This document shows positions 37,426 to 45,743 of a DNA stretch of 64,000 nucleotides, one piece after another (the first letter of the stretch is position 1; each line of letters starts with the position of its first letter). The position numbers and the translations under genes were made by a program. Origin of the DNA: Paenibacillus polymyxa. Lineage in GTDB: Bacteria > Bacillota > Bacilli > Paenibacillales > Paenibacillaceae. The notes below the pieces were generated by a model, which saw nothing but the letters and a program-made list of their open reading frames with translations, was not told the DNA's origin and searched no databases. The stretch lies in the NCBI RefSeq assembly GCF_018614975.1, contig NZ_JAGGNR010000012.1:310001-374000 (forward strand), read 5' to 3'.

Positions 37426-38061
37426 ATGAGATGGAATAAAGGGATGACCATTGCTGCTGCGGTGGTTGGAATTATACTTATATTATGGTCGGGCAAAAGT
37501 GAACAACCACCTAGTGGCTGGGAGCCCTTGCAGCTCGGCACCGAGAAGCCGACGATAGAGCAGGAACTCCCTGCTGTACAGTCGGCTACTTCGGTTCAGG
37601 GCAATACAGGAGCATCTTCGGTAATGGATGCAAGTGGGCTGCAGACTGGAAATGATGCAAAGACAGATGAGTCTAAAGAGCTTGCGAGCGTTGGGGTTGA
37701 AGGTGATTCAGTTGTTCAAACTACAAGTCAGACGAATGATAATCCACCGGACACCTCAAATTCGACTGAACCAGTTGTGCAGGGTACGAATTCGAATCCT
37801 TCGGTTACTTCCGAGACGGCATTAGGCAGTAATCCCTCTGTAGTTCGTGAGGAAGTTAGCGACAATGGCAAGATTGATGTGAATACAGCGCCTGTCTCCA
37901 AGCTTACGGAGCTTCCCGGAATCGGAGAGAAGAAAGCTCAGGCTATTGTGGATTATCGGAATGCACATGGTCCTTTTGCGAAAGTCAGTGATCTGACAAA
38001 GGTCAAAGGAATCGGCATAAAGATGCTGGAGAAGATGGCACCGTATGTGCAGATCCAGTAA
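37426..38061 (+). CDS. comEA: competence protein ComEA, DNA receptor
   Basis: 211 residues from ATG 37426 (GAGAGGTG upstream). One N-terminal helix (residues about 6-24), a long Ser/Thr/Gln-rich linker, then two helix-hairpin-helix motifs at the C-terminus (KLTELPGIGEKKAQAIVDYR; VSDLTKVKGIGIKMLEKM). It binds incoming double-stranded DNA outside the membrane. First gene of comEABC. Confidence 0.94.
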   Translation: MRWNKGMTIAAAVVGIILILWSGKSEQPPSGWEPLQLGTEKPTIEQELPAVQSATSVQGNTGASSVMDASGLQTGNDAKTDESKELASVGVEGDSVVQTTSQTNDNPPDTSNSTEPVVQGTNSNPSVTSETALGSNPSVVREEVSDNGKIDVNTAPVSKLTELPGIGEKKAQAIVDYRNAHGPFAKVSDLTKVKGIGIKMLEKMAPYVQIQ

Positions 38062-38100
38062 TATTACGATAAAAAATGTGTTGAACGGGAGGAAAGCAGC

Positions 38101-38622
38101 ATGAGTACAGTAGAGGTACGCAAGGACTGGGATACGTATTTTATGGACATCGCGTATATGGTTTCCACCCGTTCCCGCTGTTCGCGTCGTCATGTGGGTG
38201 CCGTTCTTGTTCAGGGAAAGAAACTGCTGGGAACAGCCTATAATGGTGCACCCACCGGCGTCCCGGATTGTTCTGAAGCAGGTTGCATGATATCGGAAGA
38301 ATATGAGTTGGTCGTGACCGATGGGCAAGAAGAAATGGTGAAAAAGCAACGATGCATTCGCACAATCCATGCGGAGCAAAATTTGCTTTTATTCACAGAT
38401 CGAATCGACCGCGAAGGCTCGTCCGTGTATGTGACCGACGAACCTTGCTGGACATGTGCCAATATGCTGGCGAATAGCGGGATTACAGAAATCGTGTTTC
38501 ATCGTTCTTATCCTAAAGATACCGGCAAGGTTACCAATATGATGGAACAGAAGGGAATAACGTTCCGCAGGTTGGAGAATTACCAGCCCCCGCGGGAAAC
38601 GATGATGACCGTGAGTAATTAA
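38101..38622 (+). CDS. comEB: ComEB, dCMP deaminase family
   Basis: 173 residues. Zinc site residues: IHAEQN (His and catalytic Glu) and DEPCWTCANML (two Cys); an earlier RHVGAVLV. It deaminates dCMP to dUMP for thymidylate supply; the part in competence is not clear although it sits in the com operon. GGGAGG upstream. Confidence 0.93.
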   Translation: MSTVEVRKDWDTYFMDIAYMVSTRSRCSRRHVGAVLVQGKKLLGTAYNGAPTGVPDCSEAGCMISEEYELVVTDGQEEMVKKQRCIRTIHAEQNLLLFTDRIDREGSSVYVTDEPCWTCANMLANSGITEIVFHRSYPKDTGKVTNMMEQKGITFRRLENYQPPRETMMTVSN

Positions 38623-38653
38623 TGTAAATATGGTTGACGAATACGTGAGGGAG

Positions 38654-38692
38654 AACCTCCGGCAAGCCTCAATTGGCTTTCCGGGGGTTTTT
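38654..38692 (+). terminator. hairpin between comEB and comEC
   Basis: AACCTCCGGCAAGCC (38654-38668) pairs with GGCTTTCCGGGGGTT (about 38675-38689), followed by T residues. A terminator or attenuator; comEC then either has its own promoter or relies on read-through. Confidence 0.68.
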
Positions 38693-38727
38693 CTGCGTTC
38701 AACGGGTGAAATGAAGGAGGGGTAGAA

Positions 38728-41595
38728 ATGAAAGGCAGACCGTTACTAAGTTTTACGATTTGTTGGTTGTGCGGGAGTGGAATTGCATGCGCATTAACAG
38801 GCTGGACGTTAATCTGGGGGTTAATTGGAGCTCTGGCATGTTTGCCACTTTTACTTCGTTTTATAGATGTGCGTGGATGGTCTGTTTTATTTTTACTCGT
38901 TGCCTTTATTGGAGGCGCTGCACATTGGGAGTGGAATGACGCACGCAATCATAGCAGACTGCCCGAGACCCTCCATATTGCTGCTGATGAGCTGGACGGT
39001 TGGGCAGCCAAAATTCAGGGTGAGCTGGTGTCAGATGTACGCATTGATGGAGATCGGGCTGACTTTAAGATACAGATGTCTTCATTATTGCCAATATCGG
39101 ATTCGTCTGCAGATACAGATCTTGCAGCAGCATCTGCATTCAACATAGATGAACAATTGATGGTACAAGTCAGACTGTCGGAGGAAGAAGAACAACAAGT
39201 AGCAGCAGGCTGGAAGAGGGGCGATTCAATCACGCTTAATGGTTCTTTTACAACTCCTGGTGAAGCCAGGAACTTTGGCGGGTTTGATTATCGCAGTCAC
39301 TTGCGAACTCTGCATATCCACTGGTTGTTCAAAGTGAAGGGAGCCAGTTCGGTAACAGCAGTTGCTCCTGAGGGACTTGGACAATATAACGTACTACGGT
39401 GGACGGATTGGACTAGGCATAAGTTGGGCTCGGCGGTCGAGGGATTGTTTCCTGAGCCTCATGCAGGATATATGAAGGGTCTTATTATCGGGATGGCGAA
39501 TGATATCGATCCCGGTACCTATAGTCAATTCTCACAATTGGGTTTAACGCACATCATGGCAATCTCCGGAACACATGTTGCGGTCTATGTAGCTTCGCTC
39601 CTCCTTCTTCTGTCCTGGCTAAGGTTAACCCGAGAGACAGCTCTTACGATTGTTCTGGTGCTATTGCCCGCTTACGTGCTATTGTCCGGCGGTTCGCCTT
39701 CAGTGATTCGGGCAGGCATAATGTCCATGATTGGGTTGTATATGGCTCGTCGTGGTCTTGCCAGAGATGGCCTTCAGATGATCAGCGCAGCCGCGCTCCT
39801 GATGATATGGTGGGACCCGTACTTTTTGCTGAGCGTTAGCTTTCAGTTATCCTTTCTCGTGACCGCAGGTTTGATGATCTATATGCCTTTGGTTAACCGA
39901 CTGTTCAGCAGCTGGCCGAAATCTCTAGCCGCAACAGCATCCGTTACCGTGACCGCTCAACTGATTTCTTTTCCGGTAACCATTTTATATTTCAACCAGT
40001 TTTCATTGCTCTCATTTGTGGCCAACTTTCTGCTTGTTTCTTTGATTAGTGCCATTGTATTACCTCTGGGTACGGTCGCCATGCTGTTGTCATTCATATG
40101 GGTTCCCTTGGCGAAACCCCTCGCATGGATTGCGATTCAACTGAATCAACTGACGTTTACAAGCGTGGAGTGGATGAACAGCATGTCAGGTTTTGTATTG
40201 ATCTGGGCAACACCTTCCCTGTTGTGGATTGCTGCATATTATGCCGTGTTGTATGCCTTACTCTACCTGTTGCATCGTGGCAATGGTGAGCAGCGAGAAA
40301 CAACGTTTATTGAGGAGGAGACGGCTCCTCTTGTCCGAAGACAACCTCCAGTTTCCATGGGGAATGTGGGGATACGTTCATCAATGTCTAACGTGGCACA
40401 GGATCAAGGTAAGAACCGTGTAGATGGAAAAGAAACTTCATTAACGACATTAGGAGCCAGTATCGCATGGCCAGAATATACAAGTGCATTTACTGCACGA
40501 GGTGCAGGATATTATGCGCATGAACGAATGAGTAAAGTCCAGCGATGGTTGTGCGGGGGGCTCGCGCTCAGCTGGATTGCCGGATTATGTTGGGCCTACC
40601 AGACCCCGCAGCCTGCGGGAAGCGGCATCGTGCAGTTTTTGGATATTGGGCAGGGAGACAGTACATTGATTACAACACCGGAAGGCAAGCACATTTTGGT
40701 GGATGGCGGAGGGACGATTAACTTTGGGAACGCAGAACAATCATGGAAAACAAGACGTGATCCGTATGAGGTAGGAGCCAAGGTTGTTGTTCCTTTATTG
40801 AAAAAAAGAGGCATCCATCAACTGGATGCTGTCATTGTCACCCATGCCGACCAGGATCATTTTGGAGGACTGCAGGCAGTGCTGGAACAGATTCCGGTTA
40901 AACGATTCATGTTTAATGGCACAACCAGCGGTAAGGATAACTTTGATAAGTTACTGAATACAGCCATGGAACGAAAAATTCCTCTATACGCCATTAGGCA
41001 GGGCATGTCCTATACGGCTGATAAGGAGACAAGTTTACATTTTATAGGTCCAGATCTGGAACACATGGATGTAAATGCATCGGGCAGTTTGCCTGTGTCT
41101 GAACACCAGAATCAAGATTCCGTTGTCTTTTTGCTGGACATGGCTGGGGCTTCCATGTTGTTCACTGGGGATATGGATGCAGCAGTCGAACAGGATCTGC
41201 TCTATATGATTCAGGATGGCTCACTCGCTGAAGCTTTTGAACAAAAAGGTGCAGATCTTGAAGTTGCAGAGGGAGTTGTACAAAGGGTACTTACACGCCC
41301 GTTGCAAGGTAATTCAAATGATGCTTCAGCATTTGTCTCCATTGACGTTCTAAAGGTCGCTCATCATGGTAGCAAAACGTCGTCCACTGAAGCCTGGCTC
41401 CAATACTGGAACGCCAAAACCGCTGTGATATCTGCAGGAGTTAACAATACATATGGGCACCCCAATCCGGGAGTGATGGAACGTCTGGAGGCTACCGGGT
41501 CAGATATTTATCGGACAGATCAGATGGGTGAGGTTCAGATGAGAGTGAAGGATGGGAAGATTGATATCCGGTACAAGTTGAACGGGGTTGAGTGA
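38728..41595 (+). CDS. comEC: ComEC/Rec2 DNA uptake channel
   Basis: 955 residues, noticeably longer than Bacillus subtilis ComEC (about 776). N-terminal helices and an OB-like external domain (to about residue 220), competence domain with GLIIGMANDID and LTHIMAISGTHVAVYVASLLL, a hydrophilic linker of about 80 residues (515-595), another helix, then a metallo-beta-lactamase domain (LDIGQGDSTLI, VTHADQDHFGGL, VLKVAHHGSKTSST). It carries single-stranded DNA across the membrane. Confidence 0.95.
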   Translation: MKGRPLLSFTICWLCGSGIACALTGWTLIWGLIGALACLPLLLRFIDVRGWSVLFLLVAFIGGAAHWEWNDARNHSRLPETLHIAADELDGWAAKIQGELVSDVRIDGDRADFKIQMSSLLPISDSSADTDLAAASAFNIDEQLMVQVRLSEEEEQQVAAGWKRGDSITLNGSFTTPGEARNFGGFDYRSHLRTLHIHWLFKVKGASSVTAVAPEGLGQYNVLRWTDWTRHKLGSAVEGLFPEPHAGYMKGLIIGMANDIDPGTYSQFSQLGLTHIMAISGTHVAVYVASLLLLLSWLRLTRETALTIVLVLLPAYVLLSGGSPSVIRAGIMSMIGLYMARRGLARDGLQMISAAALLMIWWDPYFLLSVSFQLSFLVTAGLMIYMPLVNRLFSSWPKSLAATASVTVTAQLISFPVTILYFNQFSLLSFVANFLLVSLISAIVLPLGTVAMLLSFIWVPLAKPLAWIAIQLNQLTFTSVEWMNSMSGFVLIWATPSLLWIAAYYAVLYALLYLLHRGNGEQRETTFIEEETAPLVRRQPPVSMGNVGIRSSMSNVAQDQGKNRVDGKETSLTTLGASIAWPEYTSAFTARGAGYYAHERMSKVQRWLCGGLALSWIAGLCWAYQTPQPAGSGIVQFLDIGQGDSTLITTPEGKHILVDGGGTINFGNAEQSWKTRRDPYEVGAKVVVPLLKKRGIHQLDAVIVTHADQDHFGGLQAVLEQIPVKRFMFNGTTSGKDNFDKLLNTAMERKIPLYAIRQGMSYTADKETSLHFIGPDLEHMDVNASGSLPVSEHQNQDSVVFLLDMAGASMLFTGDMDAAVEQDLLYMIQDGSLAEAFEQKGADLEVAEGVVQRVLTRPLQGNSNDASAFVSIDVLKVAHHGSKTSSTEAWLQYWNAKTAVISAGVNNTYGHPNPGVMERLEATGSDIYRTDQMGEVQMRVKDGKIDIRYKLNGVE

Positions 41596-41613
41596 CGGCA
41601 CGCAATCTATTTA

Positions 41614-42063
41614 TCACTGTGATGATGAGTGAAGAAAACTCCGATTTAATACCAATTGGAAGGTTAAAAAGACAAGTGAACTTCCAATAATGTGGATAGA
41701 CTGAGCAGAAAAAGTAGTGAAGTTAAGTGTGAATATCGAGAAGATAATCCCACCTATGAAGCCTAATAGACCATATGCGGCAATAGTAACGAGCAATCTC
41801 ATATACGTAGTATCTTTTTTTCTGTATAAAAGTAATCCATCCACCAATATGGAAAGTGGCATAATTAAGAAAAGTAAAATAGCGAGGTTAATCAATAATC
41901 CAACTGCAAATTTATACCCGAATGAATAATAGAAAGTATTCTCTATTCTTTCATCCAACGGGACATAGTGATATATCCCCATTACAAGTGAAATGAAAAT
42001 TGCAGTTAAAACAGCTGCAAGTATTTTTCCCCGCGGCCTATTAATTCTATGGGTGTTTGTCAT
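41614..42063 (-). CDS. hypothetical four-helix membrane protein
   Basis: 149 residues with four hydrophobic segments (about 14-30, 52-72, 84-110, 118-136). GGAGG lies 11 bases upstream. Its stop is 18 bases after comEC, tail to tail. It is more A/T-rich than comEC and belongs to the accessory stretch between comEC and holA. No family recognised. Confidence 0.7.
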   Translation of the reverse strand: MTNTHRINRPRGKILAAVLTAIFISLVMGIYHYVPLDERIENTFYYSFGYKFAVGLLINLAILLFLIMPLSILVDGLLLYRKKDTTYMRLLVTIAAYGLLGFIGGIIFSIFTLNFTTFSAQSIHIIGSSLVFLTFQLVLNRSFLHSSSQ

Positions 42064-42479
42064 TTAAATATTAACCTCCATCTTAAATAACTATGTTCAA
42101 CAAGAGAGAGACTAAGGAAGTTACTATATTTTAACATACAGAGGTTGAGAAAAAGTGGAAAAAGAGAAAGAAAGCACTTATTTGACCTTTAAAAGAAAAA
42201 AAGTTGTTTCGCTGTGAATGACTTTTTTCTTAATTTGCATGATGGTCCCGCGGTTCAAGTTACTGAGTATCATTTGATAATTAACAAAGTTCAAGAACTT
42301 ATTGAAGCAGTCATAACTGAACATGTCGCAAATTTTGAAATGGATATTAGCTCGGTTCCGAGTGTACATTGTTTTTGCAGAAGTGAAAAAAATTTTTTGG
42401 ATGCGAAAACTTTTTGGGAACCCGTATACGTCTTACTTCTTGTTACGACAAAAGATTTATAGAAAAGGGATAATCGACC
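42064..42479. other. intergenic region before the sigV-like gene
   Basis: About 416 A/T-rich bases. One open frame (42214-42462, plus, GTG start, 82 codons) has no ribosome site and no recognisable product. The region ends with a candidate ECF promoter. Confidence 0.5.
42406..42432 (+). promoter_or_regulatory. candidate SigV-type promoter 1 (autoregulation)
   Basis: AAAACTTTTTG (42406-42416) followed by CGTC at 42429-42432, 18 bases between AAAAC and CGTC. ECF sigma factors of the SigV/W/X/M type use AAC...CGTC. The same AAAACTTT...CGTC layout recurs at 43967-43993 and 45300-45325. The start would lie about 40 bases before the sigma gene. Confidence 0.6.
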
Positions 42480-42965
42480 ATGTTCAATAGGAAAACTGAA
42501 AAAATTCTTACACACTGTATTACCGAGCATAAAGAGAACGTATACCGACTTGCTTATAGCTATGTCAAAAATAAGGATGATGCCCTGGATATCGTACAAG
42601 ACTCCATATACAAAGCGATGACGAATCTTGAACGTCTGAAGAACCCAGACGCGGTCAAAAGCTGGTTTTACCGGATTGTGGTGAATACCGCCCTGGATTT
42701 TCTGCGCAGAAACAAAAAGGTTCAGGCGATGGATCATGAAATGATCGAAACCTACAGCCTCGGGGCAGAAGATACGTATACGGACATTGATTTGAAGCTA
42801 ACGCTCGAATCCTTGCCGGATAAATACAAGAGCGTCATTATACTGAGATATTTTGAAGACATGAAGATCGAAGAAGTTGCTGCTGTACTGGATGAGAATG
42901 TGAATACGATTAAAACAAGGCTGTATCAGGCGCATCAGCTATTGCGAATCAAAATGAATGATTAA
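42480..42965 (+). CDS. sigV: ECF sigma factor, SigV-like
   Basis: 161 residues. Region 2 (YRLAYSYVKNKDDALDIVQDSIYKA; WFYRIVVNTALDFLRR) and region 4 (LPDKYKSVIILRYFEDMKIEEVAAVLDENVNTIKTRLYQAHQLL). The name rests on its partner and neighbours: an RsiV-like anti-sigma, an oatA relic and a PdaC-like deacetylase, as in lysozyme-response loci of Bacillus and Clostridioides. AAAAGGGATAATCG upstream. Confidence 0.85.
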   Translation: MFNRKTEKILTHCITEHKENVYRLAYSYVKNKDDALDIVQDSIYKAMTNLERLKNPDAVKSWFYRIVVNTALDFLRRNKKVQAMDHEMIETYSLGAEDTYTDIDLKLTLESLPDKYKSVIILRYFEDMKIEEVAAVLDENVNTIKTRLYQAHQLLRIKMND

Positions 42966-42988
42966 ACAACCAAAGGAGAACGAGTAAG

Positions 42989-43879
42989 ATGAACAATAAC
43001 ATGGAACAGCTGCGAAAAGAATATCAAGAAATACCCATTCCAGATGAATTGGATAGCATTGTAAACCAATCGATTCATAAATTCTCTAAGGAGGGAAGGA
43101 GGGGCCTCGGCTCAAAGTACAGATGGTTAGCCGTTTCCAGTGCGGCTGCGTTCATGTTCCTTGTTGCGATCAATGTCAGTCCTCCTGTAGCGAAAGCCTT
43201 GTCATCCATACCGGGTGTGGACCGGGTTATCCAGGTGCTCACGTTGAAGGAATACGTGGTTGACGAGTCTAATTACAATGCGAATATCAAAGTGCCTTCC
43301 ATTACCGATATGGAGAATGAGCAGTTGCAAAGCGGGTTGAACGAGAAATATATGAAGGAGAACAAAGCGCTTTACGAAAAGTTCCAGGCGGAAATCAGCG
43401 AATTGAAGAAGCAAGGCGGAGGCCATCTGGGACTTGATGTCGGATATGAAGTGAAGACGGACAACGACGAGATTTTATCTATACAAAGATACGTGGTCGA
43501 GACCGCCGGTTCATCCTCGGAGAAGCTTCAGTTTGATACGATCGATAAGAAAAGCCAAATTCTCATAACCCTGCCGATGCTGTTCAAGGACGATCGTTAT
43601 GTTAGGCTCATCAGCGACAACGTTAAAGAGCAGATGCAGGTGCAAATGAGAGCGGACCCTAATAAGATTTACTGGGCTCCGGGAGCTACCGACGTGCCGA
43701 TCACCAGTGAGTTCCAGAGCATCGCGAAGGATCAAGGCTTCTATATCAACAACGATGGTAAGCTGGTGATTGCTTTCAACGAATATGACGTCGCGCCAGG
43801 GTATATGGGTTCTGTGGAATTCGTCATTCCTACGGATGTGTTGAAAGACGTTGTGATTAACAACAAATACATTAAGTAA
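42989..43879 (+). CDS. rsiV: RsiV-like anti-sigma factor with external sensor domain
   Basis: 296 residues. Cytoplasmic part 1-44, one helix at about 45-62, then an AKA signal-peptidase-like site near 68-70, and an external DUF4163/DUF3298-type domain ending in a LVIAFNEYDVAPGYMGSVEFVIP segment. In B. subtilis RsiV the external domain binds lysozyme, which exposes a signal peptidase cut and frees SigV. All these parts are present by pattern; lysozyme binding is inferred. 23 bases after sigV. Confidence 0.82.
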   Translation: MNNNMEQLRKEYQEIPIPDELDSIVNQSIHKFSKEGRRGLGSKYRWLAVSSAAAFMFLVAINVSPPVAKALSSIPGVDRVIQVLTLKEYVVDESNYNANIKVPSITDMENEQLQSGLNEKYMKENKALYEKFQAEISELKKQGGGHLGLDVGYEVKTDNDEILSIQRYVVETAGSSSEKLQFDTIDKKSQILITLPMLFKDDRYVRLISDNVKEQMQVQMRADPNKIYWAPGATDVPITSEFQSIAKDQGFYINNDGKLVIAFNEYDVAPGYMGSVEFVIPTDVLKDVVINNKYIK

Positions 43880-43887
43880 TGGAAGAG

Positions 43888-43921
43888 ACCGGTGATCGGG
43901 TACCCCGCGCCGGTTTTTTTT
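43888..43921 (+). terminator. terminator of sigV-rsiV
   Basis: ACCGG (43888-43892) with CCGGT (43910-43914), inner CGGG/CCCG pairing, followed by eight T residues. Confidence 0.82.
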
Positions 43922-43966
43922 GTTAGTACTTTGGTCGAAGAGACATTGTTCTGTTTTTGATTTTCC

Positions 43967-43993
43967 AAAACTTTCTGCACCATCTCATGCGTC
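43967..43993 (+). promoter_or_regulatory. candidate SigV-type promoter 2
   Basis: AAAACTTTCTG (43967-43977) and CGTC (43990-43993), again with 18 bases between AAAAC and CGTC. The match to the site before sigV extends past the core bases. It lies between the rsiV terminator and the next gene, about 60 bases before its ATG. Confidence 0.6.
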
Positions 43994-44052
43994 TAGCCAA
44001 TGAGTGTGCGAGATCAGACACTCATAAAAAGAGATGGAGGATGAAAAAAGCT

Positions 44053-44829
44053 ATGAAAAAGAAAACGATAACATACATGAAGATGGGGGCCATGGGCTGT
44101 GTAGCCATGCTCGGCGTCGGCGCAGCGAGCTTATCTGCAAATGCGCTGGCCTCGGCACCTGTTTCAGCGAACGTAACTGTCAGCTCTAAGGTACATGCAG
44201 CCGTCCCTTCGGCTACAGGAATAAAAATCGTGGAGAAGGTACTGAGCACAACAAGCAAGAACCTTATTGTGAACATCAAGGTACCTCAGCTGGACGGCAT
44301 GCTTGACACCAGATACCAGAATGAATTGAATGGCATCCTTTTATCCCGTGCGCAAAAGGATCTTGCTCAGTGGGAGAAGGAGGCCGCAGAAACGGCCAAA
44401 AAGGCAAAAGTAAATCACCAGAAGTTCCACCCCTATGAATTTTACGTCAGCTATAAGCTAAAGTCGGACGGAACTGGAAACCCGGCAGGAGTAGTTTCCC
44501 TTGAAGTAATCACAGAAGGTTACAGGGGCGGAACAAGCATGCCCCGGATCGATACCTACAACTTGAAAAATGCCTCTGCGGCTCAGCGCGTGAAACTGGA
44601 GGATCTCCTCGGTTCTAACTATAAAGAAAAGCTTGATGCAGATATTCTTACGCAAATGAGAAAGGATCCCGATCAATACTTCCTGGAAGAATTCAAAGGG
44701 ACGCTCACGGAACAGTCGTTTTATATTGAAAAAGGCGAACTGGTTATCGTCTTCCCGAAATACAGTATCGCGCCGGGATATGTGGGTTCACCGGAGTTCC
44801 GTTTTAATTTGAAGAATGCTAGCCTCTGA
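44053..44829 (+). CDS. secreted DUF3298-type protein related to the RsiV sensor domain
   Basis: 258 residues. ATG 44053 is 12 bases from GGAGG; ATG 44041 abuts it. A signal peptide (KMGAMGCVAMLGVGAASLSANALASA) is followed by a domain with the same closing segment as RsiV: LVIVFPKYSIAPGYVGSPEFRF. There is no cytoplasmic sigma-binding part and no later helix, so it should be secreted or surface-held. Could be a co-sensor, a decoy for lysozyme, or an inhibitor. Function unknown. Confidence 0.78.
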   Translation: MKKKTITYMKMGAMGCVAMLGVGAASLSANALASAPVSANVTVSSKVHAAVPSATGIKIVEKVLSTTSKNLIVNIKVPQLDGMLDTRYQNELNGILLSRAQKDLAQWEKEAAETAKKAKVNHQKFHPYEFYVSYKLKSDGTGNPAGVVSLEVITEGYRGGTSMPRIDTYNLKNASAAQRVKLEDLLGSNYKEKLDADILTQMRKDPDQYFLEEFKGTLTEQSFYIEKGELVIVFPKYSIAPGYVGSPEFRFNLKNASL

Positions 44830-45197
44830 GGCAAAGCCGAATGATATGAAGCCAGAAGTCGCAGTATAGTTGGATCTGAAAAAGGTGGCAGCTTACTAAG
44901 GGAGCCTATGGCGTGACGATCGTTTTGCTCGACGTTGCACAGAATCTCTGTTATAGAAGTGTAGTGAGGTTCAGCCGCAAAGTCTGCAAAAGTATAAAAT
45001 GATCATTGGACAAGCGCGTCCTACGAGATGTATTCCTATTTCTTCTCGAAAATGGCTCCCAAAGCGCTCGGCGTAGCTAATGTGATTCATAAAAATCATT
45101 TTTACGTGCAATCCAATTTGTGTCCGACATTCTAAATGTACAATTACAACATTAATTCAAGTCTTATGCTGAAAACATGACGATTATTCTGAATATG
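44830..45197. other. probable gene remains between the secreted protein and oatA relic
   Basis: About 370 bases without an intact gene. A stop-bounded frame at 44998-45135 (plus, 45 codons, containing SYEMYSYFFSKMAPKALG) reads like a protein C-terminus but has no start. A second such piece lies just before it in another frame. A strong terminator follows, as if a gene once ended here. Not identified. Confidence 0.4.
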
Positions 45198-45234
45198 GCA
45201 TCCCGTAGCCTCTCTTCTTACGGGATGCTTTTTT
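45198..45234 (+). terminator. strong rho-independent terminator
   Basis: GCATCCCGTA (45198-45207) pairs perfectly with TACGGGATGC (45219-45228), loop of 11 bases, then TTTTTT. Confidence 0.85.
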
Positions 45235-45299
45235 AGTTCTAAGAAGGTAGAAGTTCCATGAAATTGTTTTGCTCTCCTCATTGGTTACATGAATTGGAT

Positions 45300-45325
45300 A
45301 AAACTTTTTTCACAAGCTCGGCGTC
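45300..45325 (+). promoter_or_regulatory. candidate SigV-type promoter 3
   Basis: AAAACTTTTTT (45300-45310) and CGTC (45322-45325), with 17 bases between AAAAC and CGTC. It lies after the terminator and about 45 bases before the ATG of the oatA relic (45370), so an ATG at 45289 cannot be the start of this transcript. It would also drive the deacetylase gene. Confidence 0.58.
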
Positions 45326-45369
45326 CTGCCTATGAGCGACAAATTAAAAAGGACAGGGACGAAAGCAAA

Positions 45370-45720
45370 ATGAATGACAACACGAATCATTTCGGAAGTC
45401 TAATCCGGAACTTTGCACCGGTACGAGGAGACGGTAAACGTTATATGCCAGGACTTGATGGCTTAAGGGCATTTTTTTCGTCATATCTGGCTATCTCATC
45501 ACCGACCAAATCATTCAGGAATGGAAGAAGGATCATCATTTGAGCCTTTTAAACTTTGGATTCGCAGGGCGCGCAGACTGCTACCTGCCAAAATTGTGAT
45601 GCTGCTCTTCACAGCGGCGTGGCTCCTCATTATCGATCTCTCGAGATTGAAGGCACTCAGTGGGGCGGGCCGCCATCGACGGAAGAAATGATAGACAATG
45701 ACTTGCAGTTTTATGACTAG
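45370..45720 (+). pseudogene. oatA: oatA-type acyltransferase remnant (frameshifts and deletions)
   Basis: The start (GKRYMPGLDGLRA) is that of OatA/YrhL acyltransferases. The next family segment FFVISGYLITDQIIQEWKK follows in another frame, then WIRRARRLLPAKIVMLLFTAAWLL in a third, and finally WGGPPSTEEMIDNDLQFYD to the TAG at 45718-45720 in yet another. Intact OatA is about 600 residues, so most of the membrane and all of the SGNH part are gone. OatA O-acetylates peptidoglycan against lysozyme and is a SigV target in B. subtilis. Confidence 0.78.
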
Positions 45721-45743
45721 AATAAAGATAAGGATGATCTGAA

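Noticed and set aside
42214..42462. 82-codon frame before the sigV-like gene
   Set aside because: No ribosome site, no recognisable family, and the candidate sigma promoter lies within its 3' end.
45289..45369. ATG at 45289 as the start of the oatA remnant
   Set aside because: The candidate promoter at 45300-45325 lies downstream of it, so the transcript would not contain this ATG.
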